DNA of 64,000 nt from an uncultured Oscillospiraceae bacterium (GTDB taxonomy: Bacteria > Bacillota > Clostridia > Oscillospirales > Ruminococcaceae). Positions 54,549-62,336 of this stretch are shown piece after piece. The DNA is taken from positions 39,022 to 103,021 of the forward strand of contig CAJUHS010000011.1 in assembly GCA_910586535.1 (NCBI GenBank). The letters are read 5' to 3'. The notes beneath the pieces are model-generated. The model did not search any database. It was not told the origin of the DNA and saw only the letters and a list, made by a program, of their open reading frames with translations. A program made the position numbers and the translations under genes. How positions within the stretch are numbered: the stretch's first letter is position 1; each line of letters opens with the position of its first letter.

Positions 54549-55783
54549 TAGTTTAGCCTCCTGCCTGCTTTTACTTCCGCTGCCAATATTTCGTCGCAAA
54601 GGGCGTAACGCAGCGCGTCAATCAAATGGTTGTTCACATCGGCGGGCATTGCCATTACATTGCCTTTTCTGTCCTCTTTCCAGTGGTACTGTTCGATCTC
54701 GTTTTTAAAGTTCTGACATCTGAAATCAACAATTATTTCATAGTCTTGCAGCCACCTTATGCCGCGGTTGACGCTGTCCGCACCCTTGACCGCCGCAACA
54801 GCCCTGATATCGTTTGCATATAGGAAATCAATGGTTTTAGGCTCCGCGCTGTCACAAGTCACGTACTGCGTACCTATTTTACTTTTCAGCAGACGTATAA
54901 GCTCACTGTCGGACATTCCCGCTTGATACCATTCGTCAAAAACATATATTTTCTTGCGCTTTTTATCAAGATGTACCCTTATCAGCGCGTTAGGGTCAAC
55001 GCTGTAGCCGAAGTCAAGACCATTATGTATGCGGTCGAACGTCGGTATAAGACTGCTTAGATCCTCCGTGTGCCAGTTCTTGAAAATAACGTGTCCCAGA
55101 ACACCGAAATTGCCAAGCGTGTAGACCTGATAGTAATACTCGTCTGTTTCATCTTCAAGCTGTTTTCTGTCGTCGCCGGTCAGAAATAAATTGTCCTTGT
55201 ATGTGGTTTTGAGTATGCTTAAACGGTTGTTCTCAAATGACGTTTTATCGTCCTGCCATTCGCCGAAAAACTCCTTGTATATCCAATGCGAACGCAGGAT
55301 AGGATTAAATGACAATATGACGCACTTTGAAAACTTGCTTTTTGTATTACCCCTCAAACGCTTTGTAAGCTGCTTGTATGCCTCACGCTTGACCTCCGTA
55401 GCCTCTTCTATCCATATGCGGTGAAGTACGTCGTCTATTGGCGTTACAGACTTGATTTTTTCCGCGTCGTCCAAACCCGCAAAGAGTATCTGACGGTTAT
55501 TCAGCAGACAAGTTACAGACATTGTGGAGCGGTTTACCTTGTAGTATTTTGTCAAGCCCATATTTGAAATGGCTTTCGTAATTTCGTTAAAAACAGACAT
55601 TCCGATCGTGGTCGCAACGTTGCGGCATACAAGCCAATTAACGCCGCTTAAGTTATCCAACACAACCTTTGAAGCCAAAAAGTATGACTTGCCGCTGCTG
55701 CTCCCGCCGTAATATATCTGCGTAAACTGCGGCTTGTTAAAGTACGGTATATACGCTTTGTTTGCTTTAACATTTATATCCAA
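54548..55783 (-). CDS. Terminase large subunit (PBSX family)
   Basis: Protein of 411 residues: Walker A GGSSSGKSYFLA near residue 30, Walker B in HRIWIEEATEV, and C-terminal RNaseH-like nuclease acids in HNGLDFGYSVDPNAL and YVTCDSAEPKTIDFL. It cuts and packages DNA. The start is a TTG at 55783 behind GAAAGG, as no in-frame ATG lies upstream. Confidence 0.92.
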   Translation of the reverse strand: MDINVKANKAYIPYFNKPQFTQIYYGGSSSGKSYFLASKVVLDNLSGVNWLVCRNVATTIGMSVFNEITKAISNMGLTKYYKVNRSTMSVTCLLNNRQILFAGLDDAEKIKSVTPIDDVLHRIWIEEATEVKREAYKQLTKRLRGNTKSKFSKCVILSFNPILRSHWIYKEFFGEWQDDKTSFENNRLSILKTTYKDNLFLTGDDRKQLEDETDEYYYQVYTLGNFGVLGHVIFKNWHTEDLSSLIPTFDRIHNGLDFGYSVDPNALIRVHLDKKRKKIYVFDEWYQAGMSDSELIRLLKSKIGTQYVTCDSAEPKTIDFLYANDIRAVAAVKGADSVNRGIRWLQDYEIIVDFRCQNFKNEIEQYHWKEDRKGNVMAMPADVNNHLIDALRYALCDEILAAEVKAGRRLN

Positions 55784-55817
55784 AACATCAAAACCTTTCG
55801 TGTAAAATATAAAAAGC

Positions 55818-55858
55818 CATACAAAAAAGCGGCTGATATTTCAACCGCTTTTTGTATG
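55818..55858 (-). terminator. Terminator of the DUF2442 operon
   Basis: CATACAAAAA(A)GCGG pairs with CCGCTTTTTGTATG, with A/T runs on both sides, between the accessory operon and terminase. Confidence 0.8.
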
Positions 55859-55899
55859 CTGTTATGCTTTGTTATTATATCCTTTTTGATTAAAGGCGT

Positions 55900-56199
55900 T
55901 TAAGCTCTCTTCTCTAAAGGATCGGCAACTATCGGACATTCTTCAATATTGCATGGGTCAATATCTATGCAGTTATATGGGTCACGAACACCCGACAAAT
56001 CCCAGGCTATAGTATTATTCATTACTGTAACTGAATTAAAAAAATCTATGTTCTTCAACTTTTCAAACAAATTGCCCCGTGCAATAAGCGGCTTCATATC
56101 AACAAGCCGCACCGCTCCATCATTCATGTAAGCGTATACTGTAAAATCTTCGCCCGGAACGGCTTGCAACACTTCCGGCATTAAATCTGTGTTTCTCAT
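55900..56199 (-). CDS. DUF2442 protein
   Basis: Protein of 99 residues; DFTVYAYMNDGAVRLVDMKPLI…LFEKLKN…F…V…IAWDLSGVRDPYNCIDI is the DUF2442 pattern. These proteins are usually encoded next to DUF4160, as here, and the pair is often discussed as a putative toxin-antitoxin-like module. Function not proven. Confidence 0.82.
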   Translation of the reverse strand: MRNTDLMPEVLQAVPGEDFTVYAYMNDGAVRLVDMKPLIARGNLFEKLKNIDFFNSVTVMNNTIAWDLSGVRDPYNCIDIDPCNIEECPIVADPLEKRA

Positions 56200-56211
56200 T
56201 GCAAACCCTCC

Positions 56212-56472
56212 TTAAATAAGCGGATTAATTCGGTTCATGGGCTTATTGCTCTTTGACAGCTCCCAGTTATTCATCAATTCGTCTCTGTGCAGTTCACACC
56301 ATGCAAGAACAAATTTTAATTGACGGTTGGGAAGCTTGCCGCGTATAACAATGCCCTCCTGTATGTCAATCATTGCTTTAAATTCTGCATATTCAGCATG
56401 AAAGTGCGGCGGGTTATGATCGTCCCCGTACATCGTTATTTTTATGCCGTTAAATAAACTTATTTCTGGCAT
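56212..56472 (-). CDS. DUF4160 protein
   Basis: Protein of 86 residues with MPEISLFNGIKITMYG…HNPPHFHAEYAEFKAMIDI, the DUF4160 signature. I take ATG 56472 behind GGAGTGA; the frame opens at 56499. First of the pair with DUF2442, 12 bases apart. Confidence 0.85.
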   Translation of the reverse strand: MPEISLFNGIKITMYGDDHNPPHFHAEYAEFKAMIDIQEGIVIRGKLPNRQLKFVLAWCELHRDELMNNWELSKSNKPMNRINPLI

Positions 56473-56505
56473 TATTATCACTCCTGTTCTTCTAACCAAT
56501 TTGTT

Positions 56506-56697
56506 TTATTTCTCCCGTGTCAGTTCCTCGCCCATATCGTCGGCAATAAGCTTGTTGATGTAGCCCTGTAAGCTCATACCTATTGATTGTGCATATGATC
56601 TTATCTTTTCTTTTTGCCCTTTTTTAACTTGAAGTCTTATGTCATCATAAGCTTTTTTAGCATATGCGTTTTTTATTTCTGCGTTTGTTTTTGGCAT
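56506..56697 (-). CDS. RHH-type DNA-binding protein, 63 residues
   Basis: MPKTNAEIKNAYAKKAYDDI… then RLQVKKGQKEKIRSYAQSIGMSLQGYINKLI: ribbon-helix-helix with a basic N-terminal arm. Start at 56697 behind GAGGTGAA. Three CATGTACATG palindromes lie in the divergent region upstream, a plausible autoregulatory operator. It may be the antitoxin or repressor of this accessory module. Confidence 0.75.
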   Translation of the reverse strand: MPKTNAEIKNAYAKKAYDDIRLQVKKGQKEKIRSYAQSIGMSLQGYINKLIADDMGEELTREK

Positions 56698-56736
56698 GTT
56701 ATTCACCTCAACACAATTATACCATATATCTTTTTG

Positions 56737-56810
56737 CATGTACATGTACAAAATACACAAATATTCATGTACATGTTTATTGAAAATACCACTTGTATTA
56801 CATGTACATG
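56737..56810. promoter_or_regulatory. Three CATGTACATG operator palindromes
   Basis: Exact copies at 56737-56746, 56766-56775 and 56801-56810, spaced 29 and 35 bases apart, in the divergent region between the RHH gene and the rightward gene at 56879. Confidence 0.8.
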
Positions 56811-56878
56811 TATGTTATAATATAATCAAGATAAATCAATCAAGCAAAACCAAATACACGAAAGGCAAGGTAAAGAAT

Positions 56879-57097
56879 ATGAAATTTGAAGTAAACAAAA
56901 GATATGAAGCTTTAAGCGGTAGCGTTTTAACTTTTGAAATTATCAAAAGAACGGCAAAGCGTGTGACTTATGTAGAAATAGACCACGCAGGCAGATACAA
57001 CGAGCGCAAAAGCGAACCTAAAACAGCAACTATAAAAATTTGGTCAAAAGGTGAAGTATTTATTACTTCACGCGGCGCAACTGTTAAAGCATACTAA
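56879..57097 (+). CDS. Unknown small protein, 72 residues
   Basis: Beta-rich basic protein (MKFEVNKRYEALSG…YVEIDHAGRYNERKSEPKTATIKIW). AAAGGCAAGG precedes the ATG at 56879, the same ribosome-site style as the left-end accessory genes. First of four rightward genes inserted in the leftward late region. Confidence 0.6.
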   Translation: MKFEVNKRYEALSGSVLTFEIIKRTAKRVTYVEIDHAGRYNERKSEPKTATIKIWSKGEVFITSRGATVKAY

Positions 57098-57127
57098 TTA
57101 ACAAGCCGAGCTAACGGCAATACGGGC

Positions 57128-57490
57128 AGAAAGGTAAGGTAAAAAATTATGATGTACAGTGAGTTTATTGAGAAAACACGATATGCTGAAAGCTATATGA
57201 CACACGACGATTACACCAACTACATAGAGCCTGTATATCTGGCTAACAGCGACGATAAAGAAAAGTTTTGCAAGAAATTCAGAAAGTTATTTTACAACCG
57301 AGTGGAAGCGGCAGAAGAATTGATGTTGAGAGCCAAAACGCTTGAAGAAAAAGAAGAGTATATTTGTGGTAATAATGACATAATGGCAGACGTAGACCAT
57401 GCGGGTAAGCTGCTGAAAAAAGGCTTTTTGAAAGATTTGAAAAAACTGTATAAATAGCAAAGGGCGGCAACCGCCGCCCGCCGTATAACG
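57128..57490. repeat. Inverted duplication, copy B
   Basis: Inverse copy of 27800-28161. The coding part is identical base for base; see copy A. Confidence 0.95.
57149..57457 (+). CDS. Unknown phage protein, 102 residues, copy B
   Basis: Identical protein and codons to 27832-28140. Followed by the stem-loop GGGCGGC-aacc-GCCGCCC (57462-57479). Function unknown. Confidence 0.7.
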   Translation: MMYSEFIEKTRYAESYMTHDDYTNYIEPVYLANSDDKEKFCKKFRKLFYNRVEAAEELMLRAKTLEEKEEYICGNNDIMADVDHAGKLLKKGFLKDLKKLYK

Positions 57491-57538
57491 ACAAACTTAT
57501 TACAGTATGAAAAATCTAAAAATGCGAGGCGATTACAT

Positions 57539-58036
57539 ATGTTAAAATGGTTTAAAGACTGCAAAACTATTGAAGATGTCAAAAGGGTATACAAAACATT
57601 AGCGGTAAAATATCACCCCGACTTCAACCGCGATACCGACACTACAGACACAATGCAAGAAATCAACAACGAGTATGAAACAGCGTTCAACATCTTCAAA
57701 AACATTCACGCGGCGCAAAACGGCGATACCGACGCGAACGAGGCTACAGAAACAACCGAAACGCCCGATATGTTCAAAGATATCATAAACAGCTTAATTC
57801 ATTGCGACGGCGTTCAAATCGACATTGTAGGCTCTTGGGTATGGCTGACGGGCAACACGTTCATACATAAAGACGTGATAAAGTCATTAGGCTTTAAATG
57901 GGCAAGCAAGAAAAAAGCTTGGTACTGGCATACAGACGAATACAAATCAACTCACAGCAAAATGACGCTTGACGAAATCAAGACAAAATACGGCTGTCAG
58001 AACGTTAAAACACACGCACAACCTAAGTTGGCATAA
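57539..58036 (+). CDS. J-domain protein (DnaJ-like), 165 residues
   Basis: Residues ~10-60 form a J domain with the essential HPD in AVKYHPDFNRD, which stimulates DnaK ATPase. The C-terminal part (WVWLTGNTFIHKDVIKSLGFKWASKKKAWYW) is a small domain common in mobile-element and plasmid proteins. It could recruit host DnaK for phage or plasmid functions. AGGCGAT precedes the ATG. Confidence 0.85.
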   Translation: MLKWFKDCKTIEDVKRVYKTLAVKYHPDFNRDTDTTDTMQEINNEYETAFNIFKNIHAAQNGDTDANEATETTETPDMFKDIINSLIHCDGVQIDIVGSWVWLTGNTFIHKDVIKSLGFKWASKKKAWYWHTDEYKSTHSKMTLDEIKTKYGCQNVKTHAQPKLA

Positions 58037-58093
58037 GCAATAACGGGCGGTTGCCGCCGCCCGTTCTCTTAATTTCGAAAGGCGGTCTGCATT

Positions 58094-58402
58094 ATGAAAA
58101 AGGCAAAATTTTACATAGTCAAAAGAGGCTTAAATAAGCCGATTTTTGAACAGGTTCAGGGCTATACCGATTTCATCGCCGACGGCGAACACATTCACGA
58201 AATAGGCTACCACAAGCCCAATGCCTATGAATGGTCTGCAACGTATATTGATACAGGCTTATTAATCGTCTCGGGCAAAAGCCGCGCCGAATGCAAAGCA
58301 AAAGTGCAAGAGCGCGTACAGCTCATTACACAGCAGTTACAGTCTCCGTACAACAAAATGTACGCAGACCTTATGCAAGAGGTAAAGAGCCATACCGCGT
58401 AA
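58094..58402 (+). CDS. Unknown phage protein, 102 residues
   Basis: Fourth rightward gene. A short alpha/beta protein (…YIVKRGLNKPIFEQVQGYTD…) without recognised family. GAAAGGCGG lies 8-15 bases before the ATG. Convergent with the ParB-like gene. Confidence 0.6.
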   Translation: MKKAKFYIVKRGLNKPIFEQVQGYTDFIADGEHIHEIGYHKPNAYEWSATYIDTGLLIVSGKSRAECKAKVQERVQLITQQLQSPYNKMYADLMQEVKSHTA

Positions 58403-58424
58403 TTCATCATGGTTTCATCTTGCT

Positions 58425-59096
58425 TTAACCGCCATTCTCGGCAAGTCTCATAAGCTTGTCAACGGTCAAATATTCTTCTGAAATAGGCGTGTTGATTTTC
58501 TTGTAAAATTCTGCTTTCGCCTTTTCATTTTCAAAAACAATGACCGAATACCAGTTGAGGTTGTTTTTCTCCTCCATTCGCTCTTTGCCCTTTGCCCTTG
58601 CCTCTTTGACAGCTTCAAGACCTTGTTTAGCCTCTATAGCTTCGGGTGTATCAAACATTTCTGTAAAACGGTTGTCGCCGTCAAACATAAAGTCAACATC
58701 AAGCTTTGAGAAGCCCATTTCATCAAAATTTACGCTGAAATCTTCTGCCATTGAAGCAAGTTTATCCAAATCCCAATCGCCCTGCATTGACGGGTTATTA
58801 AGCTGAACGTTCAATATCGCCTCTTCTTTTTCGTCAACGTCGATAACGCATACATCAAGTGAATAATTCTTGTTCTTTTCGAGTGCGTCAAGCTGTTCAA
58901 GCCGCTGATGACCGCCGACAAGATTACCCGTGCGCTTATTCCACGTTATGGCAGAAACAAGCCCGTGCTGCTGCAAGCCCTTTTTAAGCCGCTTCTTGGC
59001 TTCCTTATCCATAATGCGCGGGTTATAGACGGCATTTTTAATATCTGCTCTGCTGATTGTCTCCACCCTGAATTTTTGGTACTTGCTGTTAGCCAT
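58425..59096 (-). CDS. ParB/Srx-fold protein (IbrB-like)
   Basis: Protein of 223 residues whose first ~110 residues form a ParB-like nuclease/Srx domain: NPRIMDKEAKKRLKKGLQQHGLV and the signature GGHQRLEQL. The start at 59096 overlaps the end of the PAPS-reductase-like gene, showing a tight pair. ParB-like plus PAPS-reductase-like is the IbrB/IbrA pairing seen in prophages of other bacteria. The role is unknown here. Confidence 0.8.
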   Translation of the reverse strand: MANSKYQKFRVETISRADIKNAVYNPRIMDKEAKKRLKKGLQQHGLVSAITWNKRTGNLVGGHQRLEQLDALEKNKNYSLDVCVIDVDEKEEAILNVQLNNPSMQGDWDLDKLASMAEDFSVNFDEMGFSKLDVDFMFDGDNRFTEMFDTPEAIEAKQGLEAVKEARAKGKERMEEKNNLNWYSVIVFENEKAKAEFYKKINTPISEEYLTVDKLMRLAENGG

Positions 59097-59766
59097 TTTT
59101 CTCTGACCTCTCATATAATTCATAGTGCTTTACACCCGCTTCTGCAAGCGGGTAAACCTTTAATATTTTTTCGTAGTCATTGGGATACAGTTCCTTGATA
59201 ACAGACAACTCGCTGCCCGCAAGACTGCGAAATGAAAAGCCTATTTGCCGCTGTTCGAGGCTTAAATAAAGCTTTTTACGCTTGATGTACTGCATTACCT
59301 CTTGTTTTTTCCAATAGGCGATAGGGTAAAAGCGTCCGCGCTTGAAATCAATGCTGCCGCTTTTCTTTATCATAGCGTTTCTGACAATGCTGTCGGCGCA
59401 CCGCTCCCCCGCGGCTATCCAATGCAGTCCCGTTTTCTGCCTTAAATATTCGTAAACGTCATTGATACCCACAATATCGACGTTGAGATCGGGCAATGTA
59501 AAGCTGCCCCATTTCAGAAAATCCGATACCTCAAAATGCGGTATGCGAATAATTTCCGTGTCATATTTGTTTTCGTACCAATTCAGCATTTTTTCCTGAA
59601 ATTCAAGACCCTTTACAAGATACATAAAGAACGGCTTTACCGTCTTAAAATACCGAAAACACAGATCAAGCGTTACAATACTGTCCTTGCCGCCAGAAAA
59701 GCCGACAATAACGCTGTCCGTAACGCTTGCTTGTGTTTTGATAGGGTCGAATAACAAATTACTCAT
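59089..59766 (-). CDS. PAPS-reductase-family protein (IbrA-like)
   Basis: Protein of 225 residues with the PP-loop SGGKDSIVTLDL near residue 25, the ATP-pyrophosphatase motif shared by PAPS reductases and DndC. GLHWIAAGERCADSIVRNAMIKKSG gives the second conserved region. It probably activates a substrate by adenylation, perhaps for nucleic-acid modification. Genes upstream are small-terminase-like. Confidence 0.82.
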   Translation of the reverse strand: MSNLLFDPIKTQASVTDSVIVGFSGGKDSIVTLDLCFRYFKTVKPFFMYLVKGLEFQEKMLNWYENKYDTEIIRIPHFEVSDFLKWGSFTLPDLNVDIVGINDVYEYLRQKTGLHWIAAGERCADSIVRNAMIKKSGSIDFKRGRFYPIAYWKKQEVMQYIKRKKLYLSLEQRQIGFSFRSLAGSELSVIKELYPNDYEKILKVYPLAEAGVKHYELYERSEKNG

Positions 59767-59776
59767 AATTTATTTA

Positions 59777-59941
59777 TTAACCACCCTTGCCGCCCAGCGA
59801 CTTACGCCGCTTAGCACTTCTGCCGAGCATTCCGCTTTGTCCGAAAACCTTTGCAGAAGTATGCGCCGACTTCTTGAATCTTGTGGGTGCGCTTCCGCCT
59901 CCCGATGTTCTTGCGATAGCCTGTTTTGTTGTTTCAGCCAT
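59777..59941 (-). CDS. Small basic protein, 54 residues
   Basis: Frame of 54 codons from ATG 59941 behind AGGGGG. Rich in lysine, arginine, serine and glycine (…FKKSAHTSAKVFGQSGMLGRS…). Located right between the small-terminase-like and the PAPS-reductase-like genes. No family recognised. Confidence 0.55.
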   Translation of the reverse strand: MAETTKQAIARTSGGGSAPTRFKKSAHTSAKVFGQSGMLGRSAKRRKSLGGKGG

Positions 59942-59961
59942 ATGTTTATTTTCCCCCTTTC

Positions 59962-60360
59962 CTATTCGTTTTCTATATCTTCGGCTGTAGCCGCTGATAC
60001 CGTAATATTTATTTGCGGAGCCTGCGTTTCCTGCTGTCCGTTATCTAAGTCTCCCGAGATTTCAAGAATAGCCTTTACGGTGTTACCGTCTCCCGTGCTT
60101 ACTCCCTTGTAAAAGAGAGAAGCCATAAGCAGCATAATGTTTTGTCTGTCTTTTTCCTTGATCCCCATGCCCGAGAGAATTTTTATATGTTCCTCTCGCG
60201 TGACCTTGCTTTTTAAAATTATTTCCATACATTCACGGGCTTGTTTTCTCGCTTTCCGCGCCTGACCCGATTTAATACCGCCGTTACGCCCCCGTTCTTT
60301 TGCCTCATCGCTTGATGTCACGGGTTTAAGGTTATCGGCAAAATTAGGATTGTTCGGCAT
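59962..60360 (-). CDS. Terminase small subunit-like protein
   Basis: Protein of 132 residues; AKERGRNGGIKSGQARKARKQARECMEIILK is the basic opening of a family of phage DNA-recognition proteins including small terminases. It would choose the DNA end for the large subunit. The two terminase genes are separated by ~4.2 kb of other genes, an unusual spacing that supports insertion of cargo. Confidence 0.65.
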   Translation of the reverse strand: MPNNPNFADNLKPVTSSDEAKERGRNGGIKSGQARKARKQARECMEIILKSKVTREEHIKILSGMGIKEKDRQNIMLLMASLFYKGVSTGDGNTVKAILEISGDLDNGQQETQAPQINITVSAATAEDIENE

Positions 60361-60388
60361 TATTCCTCCCTCCCTTAAAATTTGGCTG

Positions 60389-60464
60389 TGGCTGTGACGG
60401 TTGGACTCGAACCAACGAATAGCGGGGTCAAAGTCCGCTTTCTTAACCTCTTGAATACGTCACA
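60389..60464 (-). tRNA. tRNA-Gln (TTG), phage-encoded
   Basis: Leftward gene: acceptor TGTGACG/CGTCACA, discriminator G, encoded CCA; D stem TTC/GAA; anticodon loop CTTTGAC with anticodon TTG; T stem GTTGG/CCAAC around TTCGAGT. The top anticodon-stem pair is A·C, a mismatch. Confidence 0.88.
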
Positions 60465-60471
60465 ATATAAC

Positions 60472-60502
60472 AAAATCCCGCCGACAAAGCCGACAGGATT
60501 TT
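60472..60502 (-). terminator. Terminator upstream of tRNA-Gln
   Basis: AAAATCC…GGATTTT stem containing GCCGaC/GuCGGC pairs with a short loop; ends the leftward transcript coming from the ArpU-like gene. Confidence 0.7.
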
Positions 60503-60596
60503 CTTTTGCATTTCTACAATATATAATATTTCATAATATAATTTTAACACCAAAACAGCTTTTTTTCAATCTGCATATTAACCGAAAGCTTATAGG

Positions 60597-61031
60597 TTAT
60601 TTTGTGCATTTAGCCAACAACAGGCGATATACTTTAAATACCTTGTTTATATTCCATTGCCCTCCGTGTTTTTTCTGCATTGCCGCAGAACATTTTTTCC
60701 ACTTCCACCCCAAATAAAACCTCATACGCATAAGTTCAATTTCCTCGTTATTTGAAGTGGCGTTCTTTAAAATTTTGCAAGCAATACGCCAGTTATGTAA
60801 AATTTGCTTGTTCAATATCAAGATTTCGCGTTCAAGCTTTTCCTGCTTTATGACATAAATGTCAAGACGGTTAATGCTTTCGTTTCCGCATTTAGGCTCG
60901 TCCGAAATATTTTGATTTCTCGGATAATATGCCGCTGTCTTTAATTCGTTAAGCTTATCCGTAATTTTTTGCTTTTCCCGATTTAAGAAGAGACAATTCT
61001 CCAACAGCAAGTACAGTTCGCATTCTTTCAT
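60597..61031 (-). CDS. ArpU-like late transcription regulator
   Basis: Protein of about 144 residues. Helical; the C-terminal part (EELMRMRFYLGWKWKKCSAAM…GGQWNINKVFKVYRLLLAK) has the pattern of a sigma-region-4-like winged helix in ArpU/DUF1492 proteins that switch on phage late genes. Placed just upstream of the packaging genes, as expected. Start at 61031 behind GGGGGC. Confidence 0.65.
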   Translation of the reverse strand: MKECELYLLLENCLFLNREKQKITDKLNELKTAAYYPRNQNISDEPKCGNESINRLDIYVIKQEKLEREILILNKQILHNWRIACKILKNATSNNEEIELMRMRFYLGWKWKKCSAAMQKKHGGQWNINKVFKVYRLLLAKCTK

Positions 61032-61870
61032 TCTTTTGCCCCCTGTTTCCACGGGAACTCCCGCCGCATATTTTTCTCGCCGATAATGGGTACTAAACTG
61101 TCTTTCATAAAGACCGGTTTACCGTAATCATCGCAGTCTGCGGCTATGACATTTATCCATTCCTTTTGAGGAATAACCTTGTCTTTGCGGTTGCCTGTTT
61201 CCGCTCCGACAATTATCCAGTCTGCATAATATCCTCGGCAGAATAATTCCCAGGCGTTATGTTTGGATAAATCAAAAAGCATAGGCTCTACACTCAAAAA
61301 CGTATTAGCTTGTATAGGACTGCAAGGCAGTTTGGCGAAACTCTTTGCTGTTTCCTCCGCCTGTTCCGGTGTGGTTACAGACGCGCCGTACCACATATTA
61401 TCTCTAATCGGAAGCTTATCAAGCGCGTACAACGCTACATACCGCTGCGGATTTTTCGTAAGAAACAAATATCTGTGCTGTGGAGCTTTAGCGCAAGCTT
61501 CGAATACCGCCTCTATCCATTCATCAGGTACCCAATCGCCGAACAGGTCAGCCATTGAGCAGACAAATATTGTGCGGGGCTTCTTCCATTTCTGCGGAAT
61601 ATCAAGTCGGTAACGGTGGAATGTAGGGACAAACTCAAACGGATATGGAGCTATTTTCTCCTTGCGCTCGTCCTTTATCGGCAACTCCAAAATATGATTA
61701 TTTCCGTCTGCTTCGGTACTCCAAGTAGAACCAATAAAATTTTCTTCCTTTCCAAACGCTCTGCCAAATCTATTGGCAATTTTCCTCGCATAACAGTATT
61801 CGCAGCCATGCAGACAACCTGTTACAGGATTCCAAGTGCTGTCACACCATTCGATTTTGGTTTTATTCAC
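61028..61870 (-). CDS. DUF5131 (phage Gp37/Gp68) protein
   Basis: Protein of 280 residues starting MNKTKIEWCDSTWNPVTG, the standard opening of DUF5131 proteins. CLHGCEYCYARK has the Cx3Cx2C pattern of radical-SAM enzymes. Start is GTG 61870 behind GGGAGGG; the frame is open to 62155 without a ribosome site. Widespread in phages and islands; substrate unknown. Confidence 0.85.
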   Translation of the reverse strand: MNKTKIEWCDSTWNPVTGCLHGCEYCYARKIANRFGRAFGKEENFIGSTWSTEADGNNHILELPIKDERKEKIAPYPFEFVPTFHRYRLDIPQKWKKPRTIFVCSMADLFGDWVPDEWIEAVFEACAKAPQHRYLFLTKNPQRYVALYALDKLPIRDNMWYGASVTTPEQAEETAKSFAKLPCSPIQANTFLSVEPMLFDLSKHNAWELFCRGYYADWIIVGAETGNRKDKVIPQKEWINVIAADCDDYGKPVFMKDSLVPIIGEKNMRREFPWKQGAKE

Positions 61871-61871
61871 T

Positions 61872-62321
61872 TTAATTTTCCCTCCCTTTTTCAAAACGGA
61901 GCTTCGGCATATCGTCAACGCTGAAAATAATACCCAAACAGTAAGGCTCTCCGTCGTCCAATATTTTAAAGCATTCATGCGGAATATCGGTTTCATATGA
62001 CCATGAATATCCGTCACAATCCCAGCAAGCCTTGATAAAAACAAAATCCGGGTTGTTGTCGGGGACGAAGTGGTCGAATGTACCGCTGTCGTTGTTGGCG
62101 ATAGCGCCATCCGCCCTGACGTAAATATCGTTTCCGTCAAGGCTGCCGACCTCATCGTTTATTGCCCCTCGGAACTCTGTCAAATCGTCGCTTTCGCCGA
62201 AAACGACAACCAGTCCGAGGTCTTTAAGCTCCTTTTCCTCATCTCTTGAAAGCTCGTTGCCGTACCTCCTGCCGTCAAGCTTTTCAGCCCATTTTATAAC
62301 ATTTTCATTCACAGCATTCAT
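61872..62321 (-). CDS. Unknown phage protein, 149 residues
   Basis: Acidic alpha/beta protein (…ANNDSGTFDHFVPDNNPDFVFIKACWDCDGYSWSYETDIP…) without recognised family. Ends one base before the DUF5131 start, so the two are one operon. Confidence 0.6.
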   Translation of the reverse strand: MNAVNENVIKWAEKLDGRRYGNELSRDEEKELKDLGLVVVFGESDDLTEFRGAINDEVGSLDGNDIYVRADGAIANNDSGTFDHFVPDNNPDFVFIKACWDCDGYSWSYETDIPHECFKILDDGEPYCLGIIFSVDDMPKLRFEKGREN

Positions 62322-62336
62322 AGCATTTCGCTCCCT

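Noticed and set aside
56737..56810. Repeats as a CRISPR array
   Set aside because: Only three 10-bp palindromes, unequal spacers and no cas genes; an operator is more likely.
60389..60464. tRNA-Gln as the prophage attachment site
   Set aside because: It is intact and flanked on both sides by phage genes; the T-loop fragment at 25232 fits better.
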